Notes: generated by a model not told the origin, from the sequence alone. A stretch of 64,000 nt of DNA from Alteraquisediminimonas sediminicola (GCF_019740335.1 NZ_JAHXZS010000001.1:496001-560000), one strand, 5' to 3'. Positions 1 to 8,596 are shown, numbered from the stretch's first letter. Made by a program: numbers and translations.

Positions 1-133
1 CGCTCTTTTACATAACCCTACAGACGCTTTGTCAGTGGAACCAAGCTATGGGAGACGAGTGAAATAATACCTCAAACGCAACACCGCTGGCGGCACATAA
101 TTGTGAAATCTATGTGACACGGGTGGAAAATTC

Positions 134-178
134 CGCCGCCGCCAATCCCGCCTTCATACACGAGATTGGCGACAGCGG
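134..178 (-). terminator. stem-loop downstream of the DUF1624 gene
   Basis: Inverted repeat GCCGC/CGCCAATC pairs with GATTGGCG/GCGGC a few bases past the stop of the minus-strand gene that ends at 185. On the minus strand the stem is followed by GGAATTTTCC, so the U-tract is short and imperfect. Rest of 1-184 shows no convincing gene. Confidence 0.4.
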
Positions 179-184
179 CCCCCT

Positions 185-1387
185 TCACATATATTTCAGC
201 CAGACAATGTCCTTGCGACGCTGCTTAAGCTGCGCAAACCAACGGGTTGGGAGATAGAGCGGCACAATCAACACCGCGACCCACGCCCATACAATCCAGA
301 TATGATCTACCCCATAGACGGTCCCCTTGGTCGGGCCGAAGATCTGGAGTGCGATCAGATAGAGGATCTTCAGCACATAAAGGTGCAAGAGATAATAGAA
401 CATCGGCGCGCCACCGAGCAGCGCGAGCATCGGCATCGCGCGATGCTGTTCATATTTCTCGAACAAAGCGAGCAACAACGCACCCACCCCGACCGTCGAC
501 AACAAGAACAACAAGGACGGCGGATATTTGGTCAAGGACAAGAAGCTCATCACGGTGCGCAGCCCGTCCTCGCCAAAGAACCAAGGCTTGTCGCCATAGA
601 CATTGGACAAGCGGATCACCACGAAACCGATCAGCATCCCCAACCCCAATTGCATCAACCGCTTGCGCCGCAACGCCGCATCGCTACCCTTCGCAAAAAG
701 CGGCCCGGCATAATAGCCAAGCAAGATCACCCCGATCCACGGCAATACCGGATAGGTCGTCTTGGCGATCATCCCGCCGCCAAGTTCGATTACCGCGCGC
801 TGATGGATCATCGCCCAAGGCACATAATAGGCATCCGCAGGCGTCAGCACGATGCCATCAAGCAGATTATGTCCGCACACGATCACAAGACCGACCACAA
901 GCTGCGCCCAACGTGGGAGGTGGAGCAACGCTGCGAGCGCGATCATGCTGACCCCGATCGTCCAGATCACCTGCAACCAGAAAGTCTGTGGGATCAATTT
1001 GCCCGACCATGCGATGCCGACGAACGTCACCTCAAGGAACATCAGGAAAAGCCCGCGTTTCACCAGAAAGGACGAGACCTCGGCCTTGCTGTGCGACTGT
1101 CCATATAACCATGCCGAAAGGCCGGTCAGTGCCACGAAGGTCGGGGCGCAAAAGGTGGAGAGCAACCGGGTGAAGAACAAGGACGGCATCACCGTCGTCG
1201 CATCGACCGGATCGGACACCTGTAGATGGAGAAACCATGTTTCACGCACATGGTCGACCAGCATGAACAGCATGACAAGGCCGCGCAGCGCATCAATTGA
1301 AATGAGGCGTCTGCTCGTCGCCATTGCGGGCGTTTCTGCCCTCAACCCTGCGCCAAAGGCGGCATTCGGGTCCATTTTGGTCACCAT
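185..1387 (-). CDS. DUF1624 / heparan-alpha-glucosaminide N-acetyltransferase-like membrane protein
   Basis: 400-residue polytopic membrane protein. After about 27 polar residues comes RLISIDALRGLVMLFML, the conserved opening of the DUF1624 (heparan-alpha-glucosaminide N-acetyltransferase catalytic) family, then about ten hydrophobic segments up to the C-terminal WAWVAVLIVPLYLPTRWFA. Family members are thought to move acyl groups across or onto envelope glycans, but the acceptor here cannot be read from sequence. The ATG at 1387 has a purine-rich site (GGGGGAGAG) about 7 nt upstream, which supports this start. It is the last gene of the minus-strand cluster behind the transmembrane anchor gene, separated by 33 nt, so it probably shares the transcript. 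Function assignment is at family level only. Confidence 0.75.
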   Translation of the reverse strand: MVTKMDPNAAFGAGLRAETPAMATSRRLISIDALRGLVMLFMLVDHVRETWFLHLQVSDPVDATTVMPSLFFTRLLSTFCAPTFVALTGLSAWLYGQSHSKAEVSSFLVKRGLFLMFLEVTFVGIAWSGKLIPQTFWLQVIWTIGVSMIALAALLHLPRWAQLVVGLVIVCGHNLLDGIVLTPADAYYVPWAMIHQRAVIELGGGMIAKTTYPVLPWIGVILLGYYAGPLFAKGSDAALRRKRLMQLGLGMLIGFVVIRLSNVYGDKPWFFGEDGLRTVMSFLSLTKYPPSLLFLLSTVGVGALLLALFEKYEQHRAMPMLALLGGAPMFYYLLHLYVLKILYLIALQIFGPTKGTVYGVDHIWIVWAWVAVLIVPLYLPTRWFAQLKQRRKDIVWLKYM

Positions 1388-1420
1388 ATTATCTCTCCCC
1401 CTTTTCTGGGTGCAGCGGCA

Positions 1421-2023
1421 TCATTCTTCCGGTTGGAAGAGATCCTTGTAAAATCCTGAGGTCTTGAGGGTGATCGTGACAGGCACATCCCCCTTGTTGC
1501 GCCAATACCAGCCATGACGGCCATCGAATGACGCGGTGAACACGCCCTGCGCCTCGGTCAGGTCGAGTTCCTTCCAATAGGTCGTGAACTCGCCTTCCAC
1601 CGGCTGCGGCGCTTCGCCATGCATATCCATTTTCACCGGCCCGCCCTTGGCGTCCCAGCGAAAGGAGATGGTGTCGCCCTTGGCCATATGGGCCTTGATC
1701 TCGATCCCCTCATGCGGGGAGAGCGCGATCACTTTTTCATCGGTGCGATAGGGCGTAGCGCGGATAATGTCCGCCTTGCCGATGCTGGCGACATTCACTG
1801 CACCAGCCACTGCCTTATCGGCAGCCGCCGGGGCCTCCTCGCCCGATGCCGCCATATCCGTAAGGCCCAATCTTGCGCCAACGCCGGTGAGATCGAAACC
1901 GGTTTCAGCAGGCAGCACAAATAATGTGAGGATCACCCCTGCCGCCGCCAGCGCGCCCAAGCATGCCTTGACCAGGCTGGCAGGCGCAATATGCAGGGTT
2001 TCCATCTGGGTTGTCATGTTCAT
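1421..2023 (-). CDS. single-pass transmembrane anchor protein next to HupE/UreJ
   Basis: 200 residues: a short cytoplasmic N-terminus, one strong membrane helix (LVKACLGALAAAGVILTLFV, about residues 18-37), then a soluble, probably periplasmic domain ending GWYWRNKGDVPVTITL. This is the architecture of proteins annotated simply as 'transmembrane anchor protein' that accompany HupE/UreJ genes. The start ATG overlaps the HupE stop by 4 nt (ATGA), indicating translational coupling and a joint role. The soluble part has no catalytic motif that I recognise. It may stabilise or load the neighbouring transporter; that is inference from context. Confidence 0.65.
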   Translation of the reverse strand: MNMTTQMETLHIAPASLVKACLGALAAAGVILTLFVLPAETGFDLTGVGARLGLTDMAASGEEAPAAADKAVAGAVNVASIGKADIIRATPYRTDEKVIALSPHEGIEIKAHMAKGDTISFRWDAKGGPVKMDMHGEAPQPVEGEFTTYWKELDLTEAQGVFTASFDGRHGWYWRNKGDVPVTITLKTSGFYKDLFQPEE

Positions 2024-2769
2024 GCTCCCTGCTGGAAATAACCAGCCAATTGATAACCGATCAGGACAAAACCAGCCGCCATCAACGCGGCATTGGCAAG
2101 GATCGCGTTACGCCGGAAACTATCCGACATCCGCCACAGGCTCATCAACAACAAGATCATCGTCAGCGCCATCATCTGGCCCATCTCCACCCCGATGTTG
2201 AAGCTGATCAAATTGGGCAGCAAACCATCGGGCGATAAGGACAGGTCGCGCAATTTGGTCGCCAGACCAAAGCCGTGGAAAAAACCAAAGACCAGCACCG
2301 CCGCCTTTTGATTGGGGGTAAATCCTAACAAGGACTTGAACCCGCCGAGATTATCGAACGCCTTATACACCACGGAAAGCCCGATAATCGCATCGATCAA
2401 ATAGGCATCGGCCCTGATGTCGAGCAAGACACCCAGCAACAATGTCGTGCTGTGACCCACGGCAAATAGCGTCACATAGGTCGCCACATCTTTCAACCGG
2501 TAGAGGAAGAAGATTACCCCGAACAGGAACAGCAGATGATCATAGCCGGTGATCATGTGCTTGGCCCCCAGGTACATATAGGGGATGATGTTGACGCCTG
2601 CCGCGCCCTCGATAAAGGCGCGGTCGTTTTCGCTGACCCCATGGGCCAACGCATCCGGGACCGCGCCCAGCAGGATCAGGGCAACCGCCAATATCGGCCA
2701 CAGCCAAGGCCATGTGCGAATGAGCCGAGCGCCCACCCCGTGCATGTCAAGGCGTGGCGCTAACGTCAT
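2020..2769 (-). CDS. HupE/UreJ family membrane protein (possible metal transporter)
   Basis: 249 residues with an N-terminal hydrophobic segment followed by HGVSENDRAFIEG and about six more membrane helices. The Gly/His-containing helix segments ITGYDHLLFLFGVIFFLYR and AVGHSTTLLLGVL match the HupE/UreJ family, whose characterised members are linked to nickel or cobalt supply for hydrogenase and urease. No hydrogenase or urease gene is visible in the window, so the metal is unassigned. The ATG overlaps the stop of the upstream 129-residue protein by 4 nt and its own stop overlaps the anchor protein, so three genes are translationally coupled. The DUF4198 gene just upstream (DUF4198 proteins are often periplasmic partners of metal transporters) supports a metal-related role. 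Confidence 0.75.
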   Translation of the reverse strand: MTLAPRLDMHGVGARLIRTWPWLWPILAVALILLGAVPDALAHGVSENDRAFIEGAAGVNIIPYMYLGAKHMITGYDHLLFLFGVIFFLYRLKDVATYVTLFAVGHSTTLLLGVLLDIRADAYLIDAIIGLSVVYKAFDNLGGFKSLLGFTPNQKAAVLVFGFFHGFGLATKLRDLSLSPDGLLPNLISFNIGVEMGQMMALTMILLLMSLWRMSDSFRRNAILANAALMAAGFVLIGYQLAGYFQQGA

Positions 2770-3155
2770 TTGCCGGGAAATACGACGAAGATGCGATCGC
2801 CGCTGGCCTTGTTGGTCAGGGCCACGACCGTCTTGGCCCCCGCCGGGATCTTCGCGCCCACCGCCGTCAGCCGATTACCGGCCATGGCGACAAGCGGTAC
2901 TTCCTTTTTCTGGCCCGCTGCCGTGATCGTCAGCTTGGCCGTGTAACCGGCCGCCACCAACGGTTCATCTTCCTCGGTGATATAGACATCCACGCCCTTG
3001 GCCGTCGCGACCAGTTCGACCACCGTTTCGCCCGACATCTGGACCTTGCCATGATGTTGCGGCTTCATGCTGCCATGCGCCATTGCAACTGGTGCGGCCA
3101 TCGCCGAAAGCATCAACGCCGCGCCCAAAGTACCCATATAATGTGTAAATTTCAT
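2766..3155 (-). CDS. small secreted protein with His-rich N-terminus
   Basis: 129 residues. Residues 1-26 are a Sec signal peptide ending APVAMA. The mature protein opens HGSMKPQHHGKVQMSG, which contains three closely spaced histidines and methionines able to bind a metal such as copper or nickel. The remainder looks like a small all-beta domain with no family I can name. The start ATG has GGAGGAG 8 nt upstream, a strong ribosome site. It lies between the DUF4198 gene (34 nt upstream) and HupE (4-nt overlap). A periplasmic metal-binding role is inferred from composition and neighbours only. Confidence 0.6.
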   Translation of the reverse strand: MKFTHYMGTLGAALMLSAMAAPVAMAHGSMKPQHHGKVQMSGETVVELVATAKGVDVYITEEDEPLVAAGYTAKLTITAAGQKKEVPLVAMAGNRLTAVGAKIPAGAKTVVALTNKASGDRIFVVFPGK

Positions 3156-3189
3156 CGCTTAAACTCCTCCAGCAGCGTGATATTATCGA

Positions 3190-3933
3190 TCATTCCGGCA
3201 AATGCGGCAGAACGAACGACAAGGTCGCCTTATATTCGATCCGGTCATATTTGGTCGGGGCATCGGTCGGCCCGACATAGGTCGCCGCCAACACATTCAG
3301 GCCCTGATTGCGCACCGTGAGGGTGACGCTGCCATCCGCCGCTGATTTCTGCCCGGCCTGATCGGGGTCGTTGACGAAATCATTGATGACCACCGCGCCT
3401 GCAATCGGCTTACCCTTGAACAGCACGCGCAGCTTAACAGGCTTGCCCATTTCCACCGGCAACGCTTTATCGACCGGCACCAATTGCAAGGTCTGGCTGG
3501 CGATCACCGGCACCTGTGCATTGGCGAGGTCCGCCACATGCACCGCGAATTTCATCGTGCGCTCGGCCACAATCGCGCCGGGGACTTCATCCTTGCCCTT
3601 ATTATGCCATTCACCATCGGGGGATTTGCTCCACATGCCATAATCCATCGCAGCGGCAATGGCGGCCAGTGGTTCATCGCTATCAACCAACGGGATCGGC
3701 CCGGCGATCCGGAACGACGCTTTGACCGGCGCCCATGCTGCATCAAACCCTTCGACCGCATTGATCAACGGCACGCGCTTGGCCGCATCAAGGTCATCGG
3801 CCCCAACGCCATAGACAAGAGCAAGCTGGCGGGCGCGCTGGGCAAACCAGATGCCATGGGCATCGGCAGGCATTGCAGAGGCCAGCATGCCAGCGCCAAG
3901 AACAGAAGTCAGTACACAGTGGAACGTCTTCAT
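3190..3933 (-). CDS. DUF4198 domain periplasmic protein
   Basis: 247 residues when started at the ATG at 3933, chosen because GGAGGG lies 6 nt upstream; a TTG codon four residues earlier is in frame but sits inside that ribosome site. Signal peptide MKTFHCVLTSVLGAGMLASA...ADA, then HGIWFAQRARQLALVYG, the His-leading mature start typical of DUF4198 proteins, and a C-terminal beta-sandwich (KPVKLRVLFKGKPIAGAVV...). DUF4198 members are often co-encoded with nickel/cobalt or iron uptake systems. First gene of the minus-strand cluster that continues to HupE and the DUF1624 protein. A 51-bp imperfect palindrome lies in its promoter region. Confidence 0.7.
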   Translation of the reverse strand: MKTFHCVLTSVLGAGMLASAMPADAHGIWFAQRARQLALVYGVGADDLDAAKRVPLINAVEGFDAAWAPVKASFRIAGPIPLVDSDEPLAAIAAAMDYGMWSKSPDGEWHNKGKDEVPGAIVAERTMKFAVHVADLANAQVPVIASQTLQLVPVDKALPVEMGKPVKLRVLFKGKPIAGAVVINDFVNDPDQAGQKSAADGSVTLTVRNQGLNVLAATYVGPTDAPTKYDRIEYKATLSFVLPHLPE

Positions 3934-3998
3934 AAAGCCCTCCAAAAATCAAATCCGAAACGGATAGGTTCTGCTTGTCAGGTTATGCCGGCCATCAA

Positions 3999-4049
3999 GG
4001 GTGAAATTCCGAATTTCGTGCCGCCATGGCATAAAATTCCATTTCACCC
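3999..4049. promoter_or_regulatory. 51-bp imperfect palindrome upstream of the DUF4198 cluster, shared motif with ald
   Basis: GGGTGAAAT (3999-4007) and ATTTCACCC (4041-4049) are perfect inverted arms; the interior has GTGCC (4018-4022) and GGCA (4028-4031) also facing each other. The right arm (4027-4049) matches a sequence upstream of ald (6483-6505) at 19 of 23 positions. Lies about 66-116 nt before the DUF4198 start. Looks like an operator for a dimeric regulator; the protein is unknown. Confidence 0.45.
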
Positions 4050-4100
4050 CGCGTTACAGCGTATGTTCACATTTCTGACATATTCGCCGAAAATACCACC

Positions 4101-4862
4101 TCATGCCGCCGGGCGGTAAATCGCATAGACTTTTGCCACGTCTTCCCGGCTTTCCCAGCTGCATTGGGCATGCTGTTCGATCAGGAAGATATCGCCCTTG
4201 CTGAATGTCCCTTCGCGCCCCAGCTCATCGACAAAGGTCACGCTGCCCTGCAACAGATACATCAGCTCGAAATGGCGGTATGGCATGGCACGGCGATGAT
4301 AGGGGGTGGAATCCCACACGCCCGCCATGAACTCGCCATCCGCCGACAGATAATCGGTGTGATTACGGCATTGCGGCGTCGGCCCGACCAGCAATTCGGC
4401 CAGCGGCGCACCCGACGGGGCAAGGTTCGCCTGCACATCAACCGGCACCAGTCGTGCCTCCGCACCAGTTCCGTTCACATAGCGCATATAAATCAGTCTG
4501 GCTTCTTCCCGCGCCGACCAGCGGAAACCGACCCCATCGGTAAAGACGCAGCACTGTCCCTCGGTCAGTTCGACCGTCTGGCCATCACGGGTAAATGTCA
4601 CCGCGCCATCGGCCACGATCACAAATTCATCGCCCGCCACCTGATCGACCTTGCCGCGTCCGGCCGGCAGGCAAATGCTGCCGACTTCCACCGGCCCGCC
4701 GCGCAACGACAAGATCGTGCGGTTGCCCAAATAAGGCTCCGCCGATGCATTATGCCGCACACCCGCAAATAACGCGCGCAAATCGATGAACGACGGGCAG
4801 GATGTGGTGGTCGCCAACATATCGGCAACCGGGGCGTCTGGGGTAATAGTCTCTGAAGTCAC
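4101..4862 (-). CDS. bicupin protein (DUF861/cupin_3 type)
   Basis: 253 residues with two cupin barrels, roughly residues 40-125 (VGSICLPAGRGKVDQVAGDEFVIVADGAV...EGQCCVFTDG) and 165-250 (MPYRHFELMYLLQGSVTFVDE...KGDIFLIEQ). The layout resembles small bicupins related to (S)-ureidoglycine aminohydrolase, but I cannot assign a substrate. Its ATG overlaps the aspA stop by 4 nt (ATGA), so the two are translationally coupled and the protein probably acts in amino-acid/ammonia metabolism or in sensing a nitrogen compound. Downstream, 155 nt separate its stop from the DUF4198 gene start, and that gap contains a separate operator-like palindrome, so it is likely the last gene of its transcript. Confidence 0.65.
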   Translation of the reverse strand: MTSETITPDAPVADMLATTTSCPSFIDLRALFAGVRHNASAEPYLGNRTILSLRGGPVEVGSICLPAGRGKVDQVAGDEFVIVADGAVTFTRDGQTVELTEGQCCVFTDGVGFRWSAREEARLIYMRYVNGTGAEARLVPVDVQANLAPSGAPLAELLVGPTPQCRNHTDYLSADGEFMAGVWDSTPYHRRAMPYRHFELMYLLQGSVTFVDELGREGTFSKGDIFLIEQHAQCSWESREDVAKVYAIYRPAA

Positions 4863-6268
4863 AAGTCTGTCCCATCATCTGTGAGTGTTATTTGTTGCTG
4901 AATGAAGTCCTCGAATTCAGGCTCCAGCGCCCGCACCGCAGCCAGAAGATCGCCGCGCTGCTGGGCATCGGCGGCAACGCGAGCCGCGCGGGCATAGCCG
5001 ATCAACGGCACCAATTCGGTGGCCAAGGCCGTGCTGTGCATCAGATTGGCATGGCAACGCGGCTCCAGCGCCTCAATCCCGGTCACGCAATGATCGACCA
5101 GCATATCCATGCCATGCACCAATAATTGCGCGGCCTCATGGATCGACCAGCAAATGATCGGCTCGAACGCGTTCAACTGCAATTGCCCGGCCTCGGCGGC
5201 AAAGGTCACGGTCAGATCAAGGCCGAAGACGCGAAAGGCGATGCCGTTGATCGCCTCCGGGATCACAGGGTTTACCTTGCCCGGCATGATCGAGGAACCG
5301 GGCTGGCGGCGCGGCAAGGCAATCTCGCCGATCCCGCCGCTTGGCCCGCTGGATAACAAACGCAGGTCATTGGCGATTTTCGAGAGCTTGCTCGCCACCC
5401 GCTTCAACATGCCGCTATAGAGGACAAACGCCCCCATATCCCATGTCGCCTCGATCAGATTGGCGGCGCGTTCGACCTTCAACCCGGTGACATCGGCCAG
5501 CCTATCGCAAATTTTCAGGCGATAATCCTCAAGCGCCGCAACGCCCGTGCCAATCGCCGTCCCGCCCAGATTGACCTCAAGAAACAACCGCGCGATTTCC
5601 TGTGCCCGTTGTGCATCCTCACGCAGCGTGGTGGCAAAGGCGCCGAATTCTTCCCCCAAGGTCATCGGCACAGCATCTTGCATCTGGGTGCGGCCCAGCT
5701 TGCGAATATCGCGAAACGCATCGGCCCGCTCATCCATCGCATCGGCCAGCCGGCCCAACGCCAATATCAGCCGTTCATTCACCGCAATCACCGACAAACG
5801 CACCGCCGTCGCATAGGCATCATTGGTCGATTGGTTGCGATTGACATGATCGTTCGGGTGGATCACCTCGCGCATCCCCGGGGCTAAGCCCATCAACTGC
5901 AACGCCCGGTTCGCAATCACTTCATTGGCATTCATATTGGTCGAGGTGCCAGCGCCGCCCTGACACACATCAACAATAAACTGCTCGCGATGCTGGCCTG
6001 CGATGATCTCGTCACAGGCGCGGATAATAACCTCGGCCTTGTCCTGCGGCAGATCGCCAATCTCCTGATTGACCAAGGCCGCCGCTTTTTTCACCTGTGC
6101 CAGCGCCACCAATAATTCGGGCATGGCGGCAATCGTCGCGCCGGTCAGCGGGAAATTGAGGCGCGCGCGTTCGGCCTGCGCGCCATAAAGGCTGTCCACC
6201 GGCACGCGCACTTCGCCCAGCGGATCGCTATCCATACGATATGCGGCACCCATCTCGATCTGCGTCAT
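4859..6268 (-). CDS. aspA: aspartate ammonia-lyase
   Basis: 469 residues, the normal size for this fumarase/aspartase superfamily enzyme, which reversibly converts L-aspartate to fumarate and ammonia. Visible signatures are GGAGTSTNMNANEVIANRA, the NDHVNRNQSTNDAY segment and the mobile SS loop GSSIMPGKVNP carrying the catalytic serine. The Asn/Asp choices favour aspartase over fumarase C, and the alanine dehydrogenase gene divergent to it fits an amino-acid deamination locus. Start at 6268 is supported by GAGGGAG 8 nt upstream. Cytoplasmic homotetramer by family. Fumarase C is the main alternative. Confidence 0.85.
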   Translation of the reverse strand: MTQIEMGAAYRMDSDPLGEVRVPVDSLYGAQAERARLNFPLTGATIAAMPELLVALAQVKKAAALVNQEIGDLPQDKAEVIIRACDEIIAGQHREQFIVDVCQGGAGTSTNMNANEVIANRALQLMGLAPGMREVIHPNDHVNRNQSTNDAYATAVRLSVIAVNERLILALGRLADAMDERADAFRDIRKLGRTQMQDAVPMTLGEEFGAFATTLREDAQRAQEIARLFLEVNLGGTAIGTGVAALEDYRLKICDRLADVTGLKVERAANLIEATWDMGAFVLYSGMLKRVASKLSKIANDLRLLSSGPSGGIGEIALPRRQPGSSIMPGKVNPVIPEAINGIAFRVFGLDLTVTFAAEAGQLQLNAFEPIICWSIHEAAQLLVHGMDMLVDHCVTGIEALEPRCHANLMHSTALATELVPLIGYARAARVAADAQQRGDLLAAVRALEPEFEDFIQQQITLTDDGTDL

Positions 6269-6605
6269 GATGTTTGCTCCCTCGCGCCATCAATGAATGG
6301 CCTGACCTTCATGGTCGAACGCATTGAAGCTAGCGGTCAGCGCCAAGCTATTCATGCCATATTACACCCATTGGCAATGTATTTCTTCTGTCCTGACGCC
6401 CCCTGACAGCACGATGGATTGCAGCCCAAACACCCCATCAGGCACAGCTCAAGATCGTCGAAAACCCGTCACAGCACAGCCTTGGCACAAGATGCCGTTT
6501 CACCCGCCCGCACCCCCGATATTCATCTGCAAGCGGCGCAAAACAAAACACAACTGCTTGCCAGCCAAGGTCATCATTCACCTGCAACACTTAAGGGGCT
6601 TACAG
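6269..6605. promoter_or_regulatory. divergent aspA/ald promoter region with conserved motif
   Basis: 337 bp without a gene. At 6483-6505 (plus strand) TGGCACAAGAT is followed by GCCG and TTTCACCC; 19 of these 23 bases recur upstream of the DUF4198 gene (4027-4049). The motif sits 101-123 nt before the ald ATG. No convincing -35/-10 pair is obvious. A reading frame continuous with ald covers much of the gap, but its translation has no family character and I treat it as non-coding. Confidence 0.4.
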
Positions 6606-7721
6606 ATGATCATTGGCACCGTACGCGAAATCAAGAATCACGAATATCGGGTCGGCCTGACACCAGAAAGCGTGCAGGAACTGACCGCACATGGCCATCA
6701 GGTCATTGTCGAGACAAATGCAGGCGCAGGAATTGGCGCTAGCGACAACGCCTATGCGCTGGCCGGTGCAGACATCGCCGCCACTGCCGCCGATGTCTTT
6801 GCCCGTGCCGAGATGGTGGTGAAGGTCAAGGAACCACAGGCCGTCGAACGCGCGATGCTGCGTAAGGGGCAGATCCTGTTCACCTATCTCCACCTCGCGC
6901 CGGACCCGGAACAAACCCGCGACCTCATCACCAGCGGCGCAACCTGCATCGCGTATGAAACCGTCACGGACAATCAGGGCGGCCTACCCTTGTTGAAACC
7001 GATGAGCCAAGTCGCCGGACGCATGTCGATTCAGGCGGGCGCAACCGCGCTTGAAAAGGCCAATGGCGGGCGCGGCGTGTTACTGGGCGGCGTGCCGGGC
7101 GTCTTGCCTGCCAATGTCGTGATCATCGGCGGCGGCGTGGTCGGCTTCAACGCGGCGATGATGGCCGTCGGCATGGGCGCGGATGTGACGATCCTCGATC
7201 GCAGCCCGGATGTGCTGGAACGGCTCGACAGCCATTTCAAAGGCGCGGCCCGCACCCTGTTTTCCAGCCATGCCAATCTGGCCAAGGCGATCATCGACGC
7301 GGATCTCGTCATCGGCGCGGTGCTTGTCCCCGGTGCAGCCGCACCGCGATTGGTGACGAAAGACATGCTCGCCACGATGAAGCCGGGCGCGGTGCTAGTC
7401 GATGTCGCCATCGATCAGGGCGGTTGTTTTGAAACATCCCACGCGACCACCCATGCCGAACCAACCTATATCGTCGATAACATCGTCCATTATTGCGTCG
7501 CCAACATGCCGGGCGCGGTGGCCCGCACCTCGACCTATGCGCTCAACAATGCGGTGTTGCCGCATGCCATCGCCATCGCCAATCATGGCTGGAAAGCGGC
7601 GCTTGCGCGGGATCATAATCTGCTTGCCGGGCTGAATGTCTGGAATGGCGCGATCACCTGCGCCCCGGTCGCCCATGCCCTTGGCCTTGGCTATGTCGAT
7701 CCGGCCAGCGCTATTTCATAA
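6606..7721 (+). CDS. ald: alanine dehydrogenase
   Basis: 371 residues from the ATG at 6606, matching the usual 370-372 residues; [20 protein letters not shown] is the canonical N-terminus, and AAGGGG lies 8 nt upstream. The frame is open for 94 codons further upstream but that extension is not alanine-dehydrogenase-like. Catalyses NAD-dependent oxidative deamination of L-alanine to pyruvate and ammonia. Lys75 (KVKEP) and His96 (TYLHLA) correspond to the substrate-binding/catalytic pair, and [20 protein letters not shown] is the NAD Rossmann motif. Divergent from aspA. A strong terminator follows. Confident. Confidence 0.95.
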   Translation: MIIGTVREIKNHEYRVGLTPESVQELTAHGHQVIVETNAGAGIGASDNAYALAGADIAATAADVFARAEMVVKVKEPQAVERAMLRKGQILFTYLHLAPDPEQTRDLITSGATCIAYETVTDNQGGLPLLKPMSQVAGRMSIQAGATALEKANGGRGVLLGGVPGVLPANVVIIGGGVVGFNAAMMAVGMGADVTILDRSPDVLERLDSHFKGAARTLFSSHANLAKAIIDADLVIGAVLVPGAAAPRLVTKDMLATMKPGAVLVDVAIDQGGCFETSHATTHAEPTYIVDNIVHYCVANMPGAVARTSTYALNNAVLPHAIAIANHGWKAALARDHNLLAGLNVWNGAITCAPVAHALGLGYVDPASAIS

Positions 7722-7735
7722 GCGCTGTATCTGTC

Positions 7736-7778
7736 AAAAAAAGGGGGGGGGGCAGATATTGCCGCCCCCCTTTTTTAT
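7736..7778 (+). terminator. rho-independent terminator after ald
   Basis: A-tract and a run of ten G, loop CAGATATTGC, then GCCGCCCCCC and TTTTTTATTA. Very strong GC stem followed by a U-tract, 15 nt past the ald stop. The A-tract on the left means it would also work on the minus strand. Confidence 0.85.
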
Positions 7779-7791
7779 TAATCGCTTTTAT

Positions 7792-7824
7792 CGATCACAG
7801 TTGAAAGATAATCCAACTTGATCG
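7792..7824. promoter_or_regulatory. inverted repeat upstream of ahpC
   Basis: CGATCACAGTTG (7792-7803) and CAACTTGATCG (7814-7824) are inverted copies differing by one inserted base, 10 nt apart, about 70-100 nt before the ahpC ATG. Placement suits an operator of a peroxide regulator, but it does not match the classical OxyR spacing of four ATAG/CTAT elements, so the binding protein is unassigned. Confidence 0.35.
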
Positions 7825-7894
7825 ATCAGCAACCATCGCCTATTTGCCTCTCCAGGCGATCCCGCCACCGCTTTGAAAGATAAGGATGGAATTC

Positions 7895-8458
7895 ATGTCC
7901 CTCATCAACACCGAGATCAAGCCGTTCAGCGCCAAGGCCTTCAAAAACGGCCAGTTCATCGACGTCACCGATGCCAGCGTGAAGGGCAAATGGTCCGTGT
8001 TCTTCTTCTACCCGGCGGATTTCACCTTTGTGTGCCCGACCGAACTGGAAGACCTTGCCGATAATTATGCCGAATTCCAGAAGCTCGGCGTTGAAATCTA
8101 TGCCGTGTCGACCGACACCCATTTCTCGCACAAGGCATGGCACGACACCTCGCCCGCGATCAGCAAGATCGCCTATACGATGATCGGTGATCCGACCGGC
8201 ACGATCACCCGCAATTTCGACGTGATGATCGAAGCTGCTGGTCTTGCCGACCGTGGCACCTTCGTTGTCGATCCTGAAGGCAAGATCCAGATCGTCGAAG
8301 TCAACGCCGGTGGCATTGGCCGCGATGCATCGGAACTGCTCCGCAAGGTCAAGGCCGCACAATATGTCGCATCGCACCCGGGTGAAGTTTGCCCGGCCAA
8401 GTGGCAGGAAGGCGAAAAGACGCTCGCCCCGTCGCTCGACCTCGTCGGCAAGATCTAA
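7895..8458 (+). CDS. ahpC: alkyl hydroperoxide reductase subunit C (typical 2-Cys peroxiredoxin)
   Basis: 187 residues from the ATG at 7895, exactly the length and N-terminus ([11 protein letters not shown]) of the E. coli enzyme; an ATG three codons earlier is in frame but AAGGA is placed better for 7895. Reduces hydrogen peroxide and organic peroxides. Peroxidatic Cys47 lies in FVCPTE and the resolving cysteine in GEVCPAKW near residue 166. It is re-reduced by AhpF, encoded 138 nt downstream. The gap between the two contains strong hairpins that could set a higher AhpC dose. Cytoplasmic. Confidence 0.97.
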   Translation: MSLINTEIKPFSAKAFKNGQFIDVTDASVKGKWSVFFFYPADFTFVCPTELEDLADNYAEFQKLGVEIYAVSTDTHFSHKAWHDTSPAISKIAYTMIGDPTGTITRNFDVMIEAAGLADRGTFVVDPEGKIQIVEVNAGGIGRDASELLRKVKAAQYVASHPGEVCPAKWQEGEKTLAPSLDLVGKI

Positions 8459-8486
8459 TCCAGATCATTGTATTGAATGCGTACCC

Positions 8487-8514
8487 GGCATCCCGACTTT
8501 AAAGTCGGGGTGCC
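8487..8514 (+). other. near-perfect palindromic hairpin between ahpC and ahpF
   Basis: GGCATCCCGACTTT is followed directly by its inverted copy AAAGTCGGGGTGCC, a 14-bp self-complementary element with one T-G wobble. No U-tract follows. A second, imperfect GC-rich stem occupies about 8518-8572. Likely an mRNA-stabilising or partial-attenuation element separating an abundant AhpC message from AhpF. Confidence 0.55.
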
Positions 8515-8596
8515 TTGGGGCGGTGGGAGGGGGCAGCGTCAAGACTTGGCCTGCGCCCTTCCCGCCAACCCCTAGAATGCCCCAAGGAACTCCCCC

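Noticed and set aside
6483-6505. Sigma-54 promoter upstream of ald (TGGCACAAGATGCC)
   Set aside because: GG and GC are 8 nt apart instead of 10; treated as part of a different motif.
6324-6605. 94-codon N-terminal extension of alanine dehydrogenase
   Set aside because: The standard N-terminus [10 protein letters not shown] begins at 6606 with a ribosome site, and the upstream translation has no family character.
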